From Paenibacillus sp. YN15 (GTDB lineage: Bacteria > Bacillota > Bacilli > Paenibacillales > NBRC-103111), in NCBI RefSeq assembly GCF_003285005.1, contig NZ_QMFA01000019.1:59557-123556 (forward strand): a DNA stretch of 64,000 bases. Direction: 5' to 3'. Every line of letters begins with the position of its first letter. The stretch's first letter is position 1. A program made the position numbers and the translations under genes. The notes beneath the pieces were generated by a model. It was given only the letters and a program-made list of their open reading frames with translations. It ran no database searches and was not told the DNA's origin. Shown piece by piece: positions 33,191 to 41,588 of this stretch.

Positions 33191-34831
33191 TTATTCCTTC
33201 ACTCTGCGGACTGCCCCGTACGCCGCGGAGGAGGAGCTGGCGGCATACAGCCGCAGCAGCTTGCTGGCCTCCTGCTTGACATATTCCAGATGCTCGGCAC
33301 GTCTCCCCAGCTCCTCTTCGGAAACCTCCAGATGGATCAGCCGCTCCTGGACGTTAATCACAACGGTGTCTCCATCCTGCACTAGGGCGATGGTGCCGCC
33401 GTCTGCAGCTTCGGGGCTGGCATAACCAATGGACAGGCCGGCGCTGGCGCCGGAGAAGCGGCCGTCTGTAACCAGGGCCACCCGCTTGAACTTGCCCAGA
33501 ATCTCGGTGCAGCGGTGAAGCTCCCGCATGCCGGGACCGCCCCGGGGGCCTTCATAGCGGATGATGACGGCGTCGCCCTCCTGGATTTTCCCCTCCTCAT
33601 AGGCGTGGTCAAACTCCTCCTCGGAGTTGAACACCCGAGCCGGGCCGCTGAACTCCCGGAGCTCCGGAGCCACAGCGGATTGCTTGATAAGACAGCCGTC
33701 GGCGGCCAAATTCCCCTTCAGCACGGCGATACCGCCTTCGTTGTCGATGGGCGAGCCGATAAAATGGATCACATCCCGATCCGTCACCTGGGCCTCGGCA
33801 ATATTGGCGCCGATGGTGCGGCCGGTAACCGTCAGGGCTTCCCCGCGGATCAGGCCGCCCAACTCCTTCATCAAAGCCGGCAGCCCTCCCGCCCGCTGCA
33901 GGTCATTGGTGGTGTACTCCTGATTATTGGGGGTAACCCCCGCCAGGAAAGGCACCTTGCGGCTGATCTGGTCGAACAGGTCCAGCGGCAGGGTGATGCC
34001 CAGCTCATGGGCAATGGCCGGCAGGTGCAGACAGGCGTTCAGCGAGCCGCCCATAGCCAGAAGCACCGAAATGGCATTTTCAAAAGCGGCCTGGGTCATA
34101 ATCTTGCTGGGGGTAATTCCTTGGCGCACCAGTTTAACCGCCTGTCGCCCCGCCTCCTCGGCGGCGTCCAGCTGCTCATCGGAGAGGGCCTGCATCCACG
34201 AGGTGTACGGCAGAGACATGCCTAGAGCCTCCGACATGCCCTGCATCGTATTGGCGGTGCCCAGGAAGGGGCAGGCGCCGGGGCCGGGATAATACTGGCT
34301 GGTGACCTCCACCAGACCTTGCTCATCCAGCTTGCCGTCCAAAAAAGCGCGGCGGGCGGCTTTGGATTCCTTGGGCTTAATATGGTTGGGCATCACTCCT
34401 CCCAGCACCACAAGGCTGGGCAGGTTAAGCCGGGCAGCGGCCATCAGCATGCCGGGCACAATCTTGTCGCAGGAGCTTAACACCACCATTCCGTCAAAAA
34501 TCCCGTGGCCGTTGACCATAATCTCCACGCTGTCGGCAATGGTTTCCCGGCTGGGCAAGGAATACTTCATTCCTTGGTGGCCTTGGGCAATGCCATCGCA
34601 TACGGCGATAGTGTTGAATTCCAGGGCAACTCCTCCCGCCGCTTCCACTCCTTCCTTCACACGGTCGGCCAGCTGGCGCAGATGCACATGGCCCGGCACA
34701 ATTTCATTCCAGGAGTTGGCGATGGCAATCACAGGCTTGTCGAGGCTTTTATAGTCCACTCCGCAGGAGCACAGATGCGCTTTCAGGATAGCGCGGGTGA
34801 AGGGAGCAATTTCCGAAATGCGGTTTTTCAT
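33191..34831 (-). CDS. IlvD/Edd-family dehydratase (dihydroxy-acid or sugar-acid dehydratase)
   Basis: The 546-residue protein is an Fe-S dehydratase: NSWNEIVPGHVHL, FNTIAVCDGIAQGHQGMKYSLPSRE, SSCDKIVPGMLMAA, and late GRFSGASAGLSIGYASPEA. It would dehydrate a 2,3-dihydroxy acid. The segment GPGACPFLGTANTMQG differs from the usual CGSCAGMFTANTM of branched-chain DHAD but keeps a Cys in line with the cluster ligand. No ilv genes are nearby; instead an RpiR-type sugar-phosphate regulator lies upstream and shares an operator-like palindrome, so a sugar-acid substrate is possible. The ATG at 34831 follows GGAGGAG. Confidence 0.82.
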   Translation of the reverse strand: MKNRISEIAPFTRAILKAHLCSCGVDYKSLDKPVIAIANSWNEIVPGHVHLRQLADRVKEGVEAAGGVALEFNTIAVCDGIAQGHQGMKYSLPSRETIADSVEIMVNGHGIFDGMVVLSSCDKIVPGMLMAAARLNLPSLVVLGGVMPNHIKPKESKAARRAFLDGKLDEQGLVEVTSQYYPGPGACPFLGTANTMQGMSEALGMSLPYTSWMQALSDEQLDAAEEAGRQAVKLVRQGITPSKIMTQAAFENAISVLLAMGGSLNACLHLPAIAHELGITLPLDLFDQISRKVPFLAGVTPNNQEYTTNDLQRAGGLPALMKELGGLIRGEALTVTGRTIGANIAEAQVTDRDVIHFIGSPIDNEGGIAVLKGNLAADGCLIKQSAVAPELREFSGPARVFNSEEEFDHAYEEGKIQEGDAVIIRYEGPRGGPGMRELHRCTEILGKFKRVALVTDGRFSGASAGLSIGYASPEAADGGTIALVQDGDTVVINVQERLIHLEVSEEELGRRAEHLEYVKQEASKLLRLYAASSSSAAYGAVRRVKE

Positions 34832-34865
34832 AGCTTCTCCTCCTAACAGATCATACTGCAATAAT

Positions 34866-34894
34866 AAAAAAATTTTTTTCGTTATTCAATAACG
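34866..34894 (-). promoter_or_regulatory. A7T7 palindrome and CGTTATTCAATAACG palindrome before the IlvD-like gene
   Basis: AAAAAAATTTTTTT (34866-34879) is followed directly by the perfect palindrome CGTTATT-C-AATAACG (34880-34894). The A7T7 with its flanks recurs upstream of the rpiR gene (36346-36359). MurR/RpiR regulators bind AT-rich palindromes, so this is a candidate operator. Confidence 0.5.
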
Positions 34895-34899
34895 AAAAT

Positions 34900-35402
34900 G
34901 TGAATTTTTTTCTTTTTTTCATACGGTTTCGCGAAAGATGTTCCGCAGCCCTTCCTCTATCGTAACCTCATATGCCGATGGTTCACCGGGAAATGGCCTG
35001 GCTCACACCTGTTCTTACGCACCCGGAAGAACGTAGCGGAACTGAGCGACTCTTATCGCGGCTTTTGCCGCTTATTCCCCTCTGAAACGGAACTAAGAAG
35101 CCCTTATTCCCCGCCGCCGCCTGATTTCCTCCCTATTTTCGCCGCATCAGGGATGTAACGGTTTCTTAGTTCCGCTGATTATCCAAACTCCCGCCTTCAC
35201 CACCATAAGAGTCGCTCTGTTCCGCAACAGAAGCGAACTTGCCTGGCCGATGCGAAAAAAGGAAGACAAATCCCAGTTTACAAGGGCGCAGGCTTGCGTG
35301 GTTGCAAACCAGGTCAGAGGATGATTCGCAGAGCGCGACGCGACAAGATGGGATGGGAAAGGGCGGCCCCCACCACGGGATTTTATACTTTCCTTATATG
35401 AC
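34900..35402. other. Gene-free region between the IlvD-like and rpiR genes
   Basis: Apart from the family B element at 35037-35224 I see no gene. The rest has no convincing reading frame with a ribosome site on either strand. Confidence 0.6.
35037..35224. repeat. Family B nested inverted element, copy 1
   Basis: Left half-sites CGGAACTGAGCGACTCTTAT (35037-35057) and ACGGAACTAAGAAGCCCTTATT (35087-35108); right half-sites GTAACGGTTTCTTAGTTCCGC (35155-35175) and ATAAGAGTCGCTCTGTTCCG (35203-35224). Outer arms pair with outer and inner with inner. Copy 2 is at 63676-63870. Confidence 0.85.
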
Positions 35403-35403
35403 A

Positions 35404-35431
35404 AAAAAACGCCTGCGGATTTACAGGCGTT
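35404..35431 (-). terminator. Terminator overlapping the rpiR stop
   Basis: AAACGCCTG pairs with CAGGCGTTT, followed by TTTT on the minus strand; the TAA stop is in the loop. Confidence 0.88.
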
Positions 35432-36290
35432 TGCTGGAGATAACCTCCCGGATTTTCTGCAGATTGTCCAGCGTTTCCTCCTGCCTGGCCAGAGACAGCC
35501 CCACGTACAGGGTATCGATGATGCACAGCTGGGCGATCCGCGCGGAGATGGCCTCCGTCCGAAAGGAGGTCTCCCGGGTGGAGCTGTAGAGCTTCACATC
35601 CGCCAACTGGGCCAAAGAGGATTTGGTGTAGCTGGTGATAACAATGATTTTGGCGCCGGTTTTGTCCGCCGCCTTCACTACCTCAATGAGATCCTTGCTG
35701 CTGCCCGAGTGGGAGATGGCCAGCACTACGCTCTCCGGGCCCAAAAGGGCCGCCGTGGTCAGCTGCAGATGGGGATCGGAGTGCATAACGCAGCTGATTC
35801 CCGCCCGGATAAACTTATGGTAGGCGTCCATGGCGATGGGCGCAGAGCCTCCCACAGCGTAGATGCACACGTTCCGGGCCCCGTTCAGAAGCCGGACCGC
35901 CGCGTTTAAGGACTCCGTATCCAGAAGCTGGAGCGTGTCCGTAATCCCGATAATATTGGAGGTAAACACCTTGCGGGCCACCTGGGCCATGTCGTCCTCC
36001 GGCAGCACCTCCTCATGGATGTTCTGCACGGGCTGCTCCACCATTTCCCCGGCCAGGGAAATCTTCAGCTCCTGGTAGCCCTTCATGCCAATCAGGCGGC
36101 ATAACCGGAAAATAGTTGCCTCAGCGCATTGGGTGACCTCCGCCAGCTCGGTAATGGACAGATGGACCACATCCTGGGGCTGGGCCAAAATATGGTCGGC
36201 CACCGCTCTAACCTTGGGAGGGAGATCCTTGTATACTGCCTGTATCCGCGCCAGGCCGCTGTTTGGAGAACGGGCTTTCACAGTCTTCAC
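35421..36290 (-). CDS. MurR/RpiR-family transcriptional regulator
   Basis: The 289-residue protein has an N-terminal HTH_6 domain (PPKVRAVADHILAQPQDVVHLSITELAEVTQCAEATIFRLCRLIGMKGYQELK) and a C-terminal SIS sugar-phosphate-binding domain (CIYAVGGSAPIAMDAYHKF, VVLAISHSGSSKDLIEV). Such regulators sense sugar phosphates and usually control adjacent sugar catabolism genes. Its only plausible neighbour target is the IlvD-like dehydratase downstream on the same strand, and both genes have the same A7T7 palindrome upstream. It overlaps its own terminator at the stop codon. Confidence 0.9.
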   Translation of the reverse strand: MKTVKARSPNSGLARIQAVYKDLPPKVRAVADHILAQPQDVVHLSITELAEVTQCAEATIFRLCRLIGMKGYQELKISLAGEMVEQPVQNIHEEVLPEDDMAQVARKVFTSNIIGITDTLQLLDTESLNAAVRLLNGARNVCIYAVGGSAPIAMDAYHKFIRAGISCVMHSDPHLQLTTAALLGPESVVLAISHSGSSKDLIEVVKAADKTGAKIIVITSYTKSSLAQLADVKLYSSTRETSFRTEAISARIAQLCIIDTLYVGLSLARQEETLDNLQKIREVISSKRL

Positions 36291-36345
36291 CGCCTAGTGC
36301 GTGGGATAGGGTAAAATTCATTTTTGTTCCGATGAGGATCATTAT

Positions 36346-36359
36346 AAAAAAATTTTTTT
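36346..36359 (-). promoter_or_regulatory. A7T7 palindrome upstream of rpiR
   Basis: AAAAAAATTTTTTT with the same flanks (AT.ATA before, C after) as at 34866-34879, lying 56 bases upstream of the regulator start. Candidate autoregulatory operator. Confidence 0.5.
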
Positions 36360-36404
36360 CTTTCGGCAATAAATAGATGAAACCAACCCTACCGTCTCTC
36401 GCCT

Positions 36405-36450
36405 GAAAAAAAGAAACGGCTCCCGGCTGCATCGCCGAAAACCGTTTCCG
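36405..36450 (-). terminator. Terminator after rnpB
   Basis: GGAAACGG and CCGTTTC pair on the minus strand with an inner CGGC/GCCG stem, followed by TTTTTTT. Confidence 0.88.
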
Positions 36451-36466
36451 GATTCTTCGCATCAAT

Positions 36467-36886
36467 GGAAAGTTTGCCGTAAGCCGGGTTCTGTACCTCG
36501 GGTGGTGATAACGGGGATTACCCTCCCACCAATGAGGCGACAATCATCTATCTAGGCCGTACATTGCTGCACGGCTCAAGCGACCAACCCGAACGCGCCT
36601 CGGGCTAAGGCTGGGGCGCGAAGCCCCTCGCGTTCCTCTAGGTCTTGCTCCGGATGGGGTTTACCAGGCGCTATGTCACCATAGCCCCTCGTGGTCTCTT
36701 ACACCACGGTTCCACCCTTGCCTGTGCGGTCCGCTTCCGAAGAAGCGGCGCCATCGGCGGTCCGTTTCTGTGGCACTATCCTTCAACTCGCGCTGACTGG
36801 ACGTTATCCAGCATCCTGCCCTGTGGAGCCCGGACTTTCCTCCCGCGGCTTAAAGCCGCCGGCGATTGTCTGTCAAACTTTCCGTT
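36467..36886 (-). ncRNA. rnpB: RNase P RNA (B type)
   Basis: This is the catalytic RNA that removes 5' leaders from tRNA precursors. On the minus strand the conserved segments are GAGGAAAGTCCGGGCTCC near the 5' end, GGGTGGAACCGTGGTG with AGAGACCACG in the middle, and ACAGAACCCGGCTTACG at the 3' end. The ends pair (CGGAAAGTTTG with CAAACTTTCC), which sets the limits at about 36886 and 36467 and gives the usual length of about 400 nt. The layout matches the Bacillus-type (B) RNA. A clear terminator follows. Confidence 0.95.
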
Positions 36887-36978
36887 GCATTCTGTAGTAT
36901 ACAGGCTTAGCCGCCGAAATACAACCCGCAGAATTTTGCAGCAGCAGCCAATGGCAGGGTCCGCCAGTGCCGGACCAG

Positions 36979-37169
36979 TTCTAACAGAAGCCACGGCCCT
37001 TATCCGGCTCAAAAGCAGCCGTTTAAAAATCTAACGGAAGCAAGCGCCGCTATATGCCGGAAAACAGGCCCTTTCAAGCCCGCAGGCCCGAAATAGCGGA
37101 GCTGGCCGCCGTTAGATTTTCCGTCAGGCTTTCTTCAGCGGAATAGCGGCGCTCACCGCCGTTAGGAAT
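36979..37169. repeat. Family A nested inverted element, copy 2
   Basis: Left half-sites TTCTAACAGAAGCCACGG (36979-37004) and ATCTAACGGAAGCAAGCGCCGC (37029-37056); right half-sites AAATAGCGGAGCTGGCCGCC (37091-37118) and GAATAGCGGCGCTCACCGCC (37141-37169). Here the first left arm matches the first right arm better, so the pairing order differs from copy 1. Confidence 0.82.
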
Positions 37170-37226
37170 TCCCGCTCCCGCCGGTTAAGTCCCGCCATGC
37201 AGCAGCTGCCCCAGCGTCCTCCGCAT

Positions 37227-37520
37227 TCACCCCTGCAGCTTGTTGCTCCCGGACTGCGCCGCATGCCCGATATTGTCCAGTTCCTCCTTGGCATCCCGTA
37301 CGATGCACTTCAACACAATCCCGAGCACCAGGGAAAATACCGCGGACAAAAAGAACATGGCAAATAAAATCCCGTTCTTGACAAAGTTGCCGTTGCTGAA
37401 CTCAAAAATCTGGTCGGACACTGCACCTTTGAAGAAAATTCCCAAGGAGATGATAAAGCACAGCCCGGCAGCGGCAAAAAGAATATGGGCCATCCGGTTC
37501 GTCCGTTCAAAGTACCGCAT
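37227..37520 (-). CDS. Small membrane protein, 97 residues
   Basis: Two membrane segments (about 12-30, MAHILFAAAGLCFIISLGIFF, and 45-68, GILFAMFFLSAVFSLVLGIVL) and a hydrophilic tail (CIVRDAKEELDNIGHAAQSGSNKLQG). I do not recognise a family. The ATG at 37520 is eight bases after GGAGG; a frame extended to 37598 lacks a site. It lies downstream of the Nif3 gene on the same strand and may be cotranscribed. Confidence 0.65.
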   Translation of the reverse strand: MRYFERTNRMAHILFAAAGLCFIISLGIFFKGAVSDQIFEFSNGNFVKNGILFAMFFLSAVFSLVLGIVLKCIVRDAKEELDNIGHAAQSGSNKLQG

Positions 37521-37605
37521 CGGAACAACCTCCATCCTGCTGGAATCGGGCAAAAGGCCCGCCATCATTCTATGCGGACAGCCCGGCTGATATGGCAAAC
37601 CGCCG

Positions 37606-38721
37606 CTATACGAACCGGAAAACCTCCGTATCCACCGATGACGGAACCGCCACTGTATCCCATTTCTTCTCCTGGAACCGCCGGTTCAGGAAATCGGCTA
37701 CTCCCGGCTTCATGATCTTCTCCACATTATGGCCGGGATCAATAACCGCCAGCCCCGCTGCCAGCGCGTCATGAGCCGCATGGTAGTCCACATCCCCCGT
37801 AATCAACACATCCGCGCCCGCAAACAGGGCATGGCGGATGTAGCGGCCTCCGCTGCCTCCCAGCACCGCAATTTTGCGGACCTGCCGGTCCGGGTCTCCC
37901 ACAAGCCGCAGGGCAGCCACGCCAAATGCCTGCTTCACCCGCTCTGCAAGCTCGCCCAGGGTGGAGCCCTGCGGCAGCTTGCCTATCCGGCCCAGACCGA
38001 AGGCGCGCCCCTTCAGATCCATGGGATACAGGTCATAAGCCACCTCTTCATAGGGATGGGCCTTCAGCATGGCGGTTACCACCCGCTTTTCCACACTTTC
38101 CGGGACAATGGTTTCCAGACGGATTTCCTCCACCTGCTCCAGTTGGCCGGCTTCCCCGATAAACGGCTCCGCCCCCTCTTGAGGCAGGAAGGTTCCCTTG
38201 CCTTCGATGTTAAAGGAGCAGTTGCTGTATTTGCCGATCCATCCGGCCCCCGCTCCGAACACAGCCTGCTGCACCTTCCCGTGATGGTCCTTGGGCACAA
38301 ACACCACCAGCTTCTTCAGCTTTTCCGTGTGGACCTCCTCCAGATGAGTCAGCCCTTCCAGTCCCAGCGCTTCGGCCAAAAGATCATTGACCCCGCCCTC
38401 GGCCACATCCAGATTGGTATGGGCGATATAAACGGCGATATCATGCTTGATCAGCTTGGCGTACAAGCTGCCTGCAGGGGTATCCGTGCGCAAATGGGCG
38501 ATGGGCCGGTACATGATGGCATGGTGGGCAATAATAAGCTCAGCCCCCTCGCGGATGGCCTCGTCCACCACCTCATGGGTTACATCCAGCGCCACCAGCA
38601 CCTTGCGGATCTCCTTTTGCAGGGAGCCCAATTGCAAGCCGATGCTGTCCTCGGGCTGGGCATAATGCTTGGGCGCCAGCTCCTCCATCAGTTGAATAAC
38701 GGTTTGTCCTTTTGCAAACAT
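37606..38721 (-). CDS. yqfO: Nif3-like dinuclear metal-centre protein (YqfO)
   Basis: The 371-residue protein has the NIF3 fold split by a central insert (about 130-230), as in Bacillus YqfO. Metal ligands are in LIIAHHAIMYRP, AHTNLDVAEGG and DVDYHAAHDALAAG. It forms a hexameric ring with two metal ions per subunit; a GTP cyclohydrolase I-like activity has been proposed but the role is unsettled. The ATG at 38721 gives the family's normal length and follows GGAG, so it overlaps the end of trmK by 34 bases, the same tight pair as in Bacillus. Confidence 0.9.
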   Translation of the reverse strand: MFAKGQTVIQLMEELAPKHYAQPEDSIGLQLGSLQKEIRKVLVALDVTHEVVDEAIREGAELIIAHHAIMYRPIAHLRTDTPAGSLYAKLIKHDIAVYIAHTNLDVAEGGVNDLLAEALGLEGLTHLEEVHTEKLKKLVVFVPKDHHGKVQQAVFGAGAGWIGKYSNCSFNIEGKGTFLPQEGAEPFIGEAGQLEQVEEIRLETIVPESVEKRVVTAMLKAHPYEEVAYDLYPMDLKGRAFGLGRIGKLPQGSTLGELAERVKQAFGVAALRLVGDPDRQVRKIAVLGGSGGRYIRHALFAGADVLITGDVDYHAAHDALAAGLAVIDPGHNVEKIMKPGVADFLNRRFQEKKWDTVAVPSSVDTEVFRFV

Positions 38722-39473
38722 GCCGTCAGCTCCTTCAGTCTCTTGATCTCCTCCAGGACCTTCAAGCGCTTTTGCCGGGCCTCCTCCAGCTCCGAGCCGG
38801 CCATGGACCGGGCCACCCGCTCCAGCTTGGCAGTTTCCCGCCGCCACTTTTCCAGGAATACCGGCTCCGCTTGCTTCAAGAGATACGGTCCGAAGGCCAG
38901 CCAATCCGCTTCGCCCAGAACACCGAATCCCGCCAGCTCCCGCTCCCGGTACAAATCCGCCTCCGCCGCGGCTCCATCCTCTACCTCAATCGCAGGATAA
39001 GCGGACAGAATTTCATAAATTTTGCCGTCTTCCTCCAAAATCTCCTCGCCAACCAAAAGCCAGCCGTTCTGCCGCAGCCAGATCCGGACCAGTTGCTCGC
39101 CCACATTGGGCTGGAGGATCAGATGGCGCACACCGCTGAGCTTGCCCTTGACACGCCCTGCCTCCAGAATCTCGGCGATCAGGGCGCCGCCCATGCCGGC
39201 AATGGTTACGGTATCCGCTTCCCCCGGGTCCAGCACATCCAAACCGTTGCCTTGGCGGGCCTCCACAAGGCTGCCCAGGCCTGCTGCGGCAATTTGGCGT
39301 TTGGCCGCCGTGAGCGGCCCTTTGTTCAGCTCCCCGGCAATGCCGCGGGCAATCCTGCCGTTAAGAGCCAGAAACGCCGGCAAAAGCGCATGGTCCGAGC
39401 CAATATCCGCCAGACGGCTGCCCGGCTTCACCTGGGCGGCAATCGCCCCCAGGCGTTTTGACAATAGTATCAT
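38688..39473 (-). CDS. trmK: TrmK: tRNA adenine-22 N1-methyltransferase (YqfN)
   Basis: The 261-residue SAM-dependent enzyme has motif I ADIGSDHALLPAFL, then ARQGNGLDVLDPGEADTVTIAGMGG and LILQPNVGEQLVRIWL, the TrmK/YqfN pattern with a C-terminal helical extension. It makes m1A22 in tRNA in Gram-positive bacteria. It directly follows a membrane protein gene (stop TAG next to ATG) and overlaps yqfO, so it is coupled to both. Confidence 0.93.
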   Translation of the reverse strand: MILLSKRLGAIAAQVKPGSRLADIGSDHALLPAFLALNGRIARGIAGELNKGPLTAAKRQIAAAGLGSLVEARQGNGLDVLDPGEADTVTIAGMGGALIAEILEAGRVKGKLSGVRHLILQPNVGEQLVRIWLRQNGWLLVGEEILEEDGKIYEILSAYPAIEVEDGAAAEADLYRERELAGFGVLGEADWLAFGPYLLKQAEPVFLEKWRRETAKLERVARSMAGSELEEARQKRLKVLEEIKRLKELTACLQKDKPLFN

Positions 39474-40298
39474 CTACATAACCCACTCTACCCATTTTTT
39501 TCGCAAAGCGAACAGTACACCGCCGCCGACGGCAAGCTTCGCGCCCAACAGGAGCTGCAGGACGGCATCATCCAGATTGGTCCAGATAAAGCCGTACAGC
39601 TCCCCTCCGAACCAGCACAGCACACCGGTCAGAAACAATACGGCGGAAATCTGCTTATTCACATGATGGAGCAGCCAGGCCAGCCAGCACAGCACCAGAC
39701 TGAGGGGAACCCAGGAGAGCTCCACTCCGATCCAGTCGATATCCGTTATATTGTGCCGCAAAACAAAGGCGTAAATCAAGAGCAGGACAATCCATCCGGC
39801 AAAATGAAACACCGGAAATTGGGCGGCAATGCCCGTCAAAATCCAGAGCATGCCGCAGAGGGCCACTACAAAAACCAGCGGCACACTGCCTGCCTCCCTC
39901 ACATTCAGAAGATAGATGCCGCCGAGCAAGATGATTCCTGAAGCGCCTCCGAAGCAAAGACAGGACACAAAAGGCTGCTTCACCCGCTGGGCCGCGCCCA
40001 GCAGGTACAGGGTCGCTGCCAGCAGCCCAAGAACCCCGGTTTGCATCCAGAATGAAAAAGATGTAAAATGAAGTCCAATAAAGGAAATGATTCCCGTTAT
40101 CCCAATAACTGCAAGCCAGGTTTTCCAGTTGCTGTTGCTGACCGCCTTTTGCGAAATGCCCATTACGGTGGGGCCTTCCACTTCCCGGTCATCCATATAC
40201 AAATTCAGCAGAAAATCGCAATAATGCTCCGGCAGAAGCTTGCTTCTCCGCCATTTATCGATTTCCGCCACTATAATCTGAACCTTGTCCTGATCCAT
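39474..40298 (-). CDS. Hypothetical polytopic membrane protein
   Basis: The 274-residue protein has a cytoplasmic N-terminus of about 50 residues (IDKWRRSKLLPEHYCDFLLNLY) and about eight membrane segments from residue 58 on. I do not recognise a named family. The N-terminal pattern is conserved-looking and is similar to membrane proteins found between trmK and sigA in related genomes, as far as I recall. Its stop is directly next to the trmK start, so the two are translationally coupled. Confidence 0.7.
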   Translation of the reverse strand: MDQDKVQIIVAEIDKWRRSKLLPEHYCDFLLNLYMDDREVEGPTVMGISQKAVSNSNWKTWLAVIGITGIISFIGLHFTSFSFWMQTGVLGLLAATLYLLGAAQRVKQPFVSCLCFGGASGIILLGGIYLLNVREAGSVPLVFVVALCGMLWILTGIAAQFPVFHFAGWIVLLLIYAFVLRHNITDIDWIGVELSWVPLSLVLCWLAWLLHHVNKQISAVLFLTGVLCWFGGELYGFIWTNLDDAVLQLLLGAKLAVGGGVLFALRKKWVEWVM

Positions 40299-40389
40299 CT
40301 TCCATCACCCCAGCCGATTCCTGATACAATCTTTACCTTATATCGGCTCCCGAAGGCAATTTTTTTACGAAAATGCAGTGTACTCTACA

Positions 40390-40420
40390 AAGAAAGCCCC
40401 GCCGCTTCAGGCAGGGCCAA
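40390..40420 (-). terminator. Terminator after sigA
   Basis: GCCCTGCC pairs with GGCGGGGC on the minus strand and is followed by TTTCTTTG. Confidence 0.85.
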
Positions 40421-40429
40421 CATCAGCTT

Positions 40430-41554
40430 CTATTCCAGGAAATCCTTCAGCCGTTTGCTGCGACTGGGATGGCGGAGCTTGCGCAGCGCCTTGGCTTCAA
40501 TCTGGCGAATCCGCTCACGGGTAACGCCGAAGACCTTGCCCACTTCCTCCAGGGTCCGTGTCCGTCCGTCATCCAGACCGAACCGGAGCCGAAGCACATT
40601 TTCCTCCCGCTCGGTAAGGGTGTCCAGCACATCCTCCAGCTGTTCCTTCAGAAGCTCATAAGCGGCTGCATCCGCCGGAGCCAGAGCCTCCTGATCCTCG
40701 ATGAAGTCTCCCAGATGGGAGTCGTCTTCCTCGCCGATGGGCGTTTCCAGGGAAACCGGCTCCTGGGCGATCTTCATAATCTCCCTCACCTTATCCGTGG
40801 ACAGCTCCATCTCCTTGGCAATTTCCTCCGGGGTGGGCTCGCGTCCCAGCTCCTGCAGAAGCTGCCGGGAAACGCGGATCAGCTTATTGATGGTCTCCAC
40901 CATATGTACCGGTATCCGGATGGTTCTAGCCTGGTCGGCTATAGCCCGGGTAATCGCCTGGCGAATCCACCAAGTGGCATAGGTGCTGAACTTGTAACCC
41001 TTGGTATGGTCAAACTTTTCCACGGCTTTGATCAAGCCCATGTTCCCTTCCTGAATGAGGTCCAGGAACAGCATGCCGCGGCCAACATACCGCTTGGCAA
41101 TGCTGACCACCAGCCGGAGATTGGCTTCCGCCAGCCGGCGTTTGGCTTCTTCGTCGCCGTTTTCGATCCGTTTGGCCAAACCGACCTCATCTTCTGCGGA
41201 GAGCAGCGGCACGCGGCCGATTTCCTTCAGATACATCCGGACAGGGTCATTGATCTTGATGCCCGGGGGAAGGGACAGGTCATCGTCGAAATTAAATTCA
41301 TCATGCTCCTGATCGTCGTGGGACAGAGGCGGCATGTCGTCCTCTTCGGATTCATTGCCTACCTCAATGCCCAGTTCGGAGAGCTGCTCGAAGAAATCGT
41401 CTATTTGTTCCGGGTCCTGATCGAAGGGCGACAGGCGTTCCATGATGTCCTTATACGTAAGTGATGAGCGCTTTTTGCCCAGTTCAATCAGCTGTTCCTT
41501 CACCTGGTCCAAGGTTAGTTCTGACTCGAGCTCCGTGTGTTGATCGTTCGCCAT
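40430..41554 (-). CDS. sigA: Primary sigma factor SigA (RpoD)
   Basis: The 374-residue protein has sigma region 1.1 at the N-terminus, region 1.2-2 ([55 protein letters not shown]), [14 protein letters not shown], region 3 and region 4.2 with [23 protein letters not shown]. It directs RNA polymerase to housekeeping promoters (TTGACA/TATAAT). It is the last gene of yqxD-dnaG-sigA, the usual macromolecular synthesis arrangement, 34 bases after dnaG. Length and motifs are standard. Confidence 0.98.
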   Translation of the reverse strand: MANDQHTELESELTLDQVKEQLIELGKKRSSLTYKDIMERLSPFDQDPEQIDDFFEQLSELGIEVGNESEEDDMPPLSHDDQEHDEFNFDDDLSLPPGIKINDPVRMYLKEIGRVPLLSAEDEVGLAKRIENGDEEAKRRLAEANLRLVVSIAKRYVGRGMLFLDLIQEGNMGLIKAVEKFDHTKGYKFSTYATWWIRQAITRAIADQARTIRIPVHMVETINKLIRVSRQLLQELGREPTPEEIAKEMELSTDKVREIMKIAQEPVSLETPIGEEDDSHLGDFIEDQEALAPADAAAYELLKEQLEDVLDTLTEREENVLRLRFGLDDGRTRTLEEVGKVFGVTRERIRQIEAKALRKLRHPSRSKRLKDFLE

Positions 41555-41588
41555 TTCTCCTACTCCCTCCTCCCTAGAATCATTCGCG

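Noticed and set aside
36645..37034. 129-codon plus-strand frame
   Set aside because: It overlaps RNase P RNA on the opposite strand, which explains the sequence conservation.
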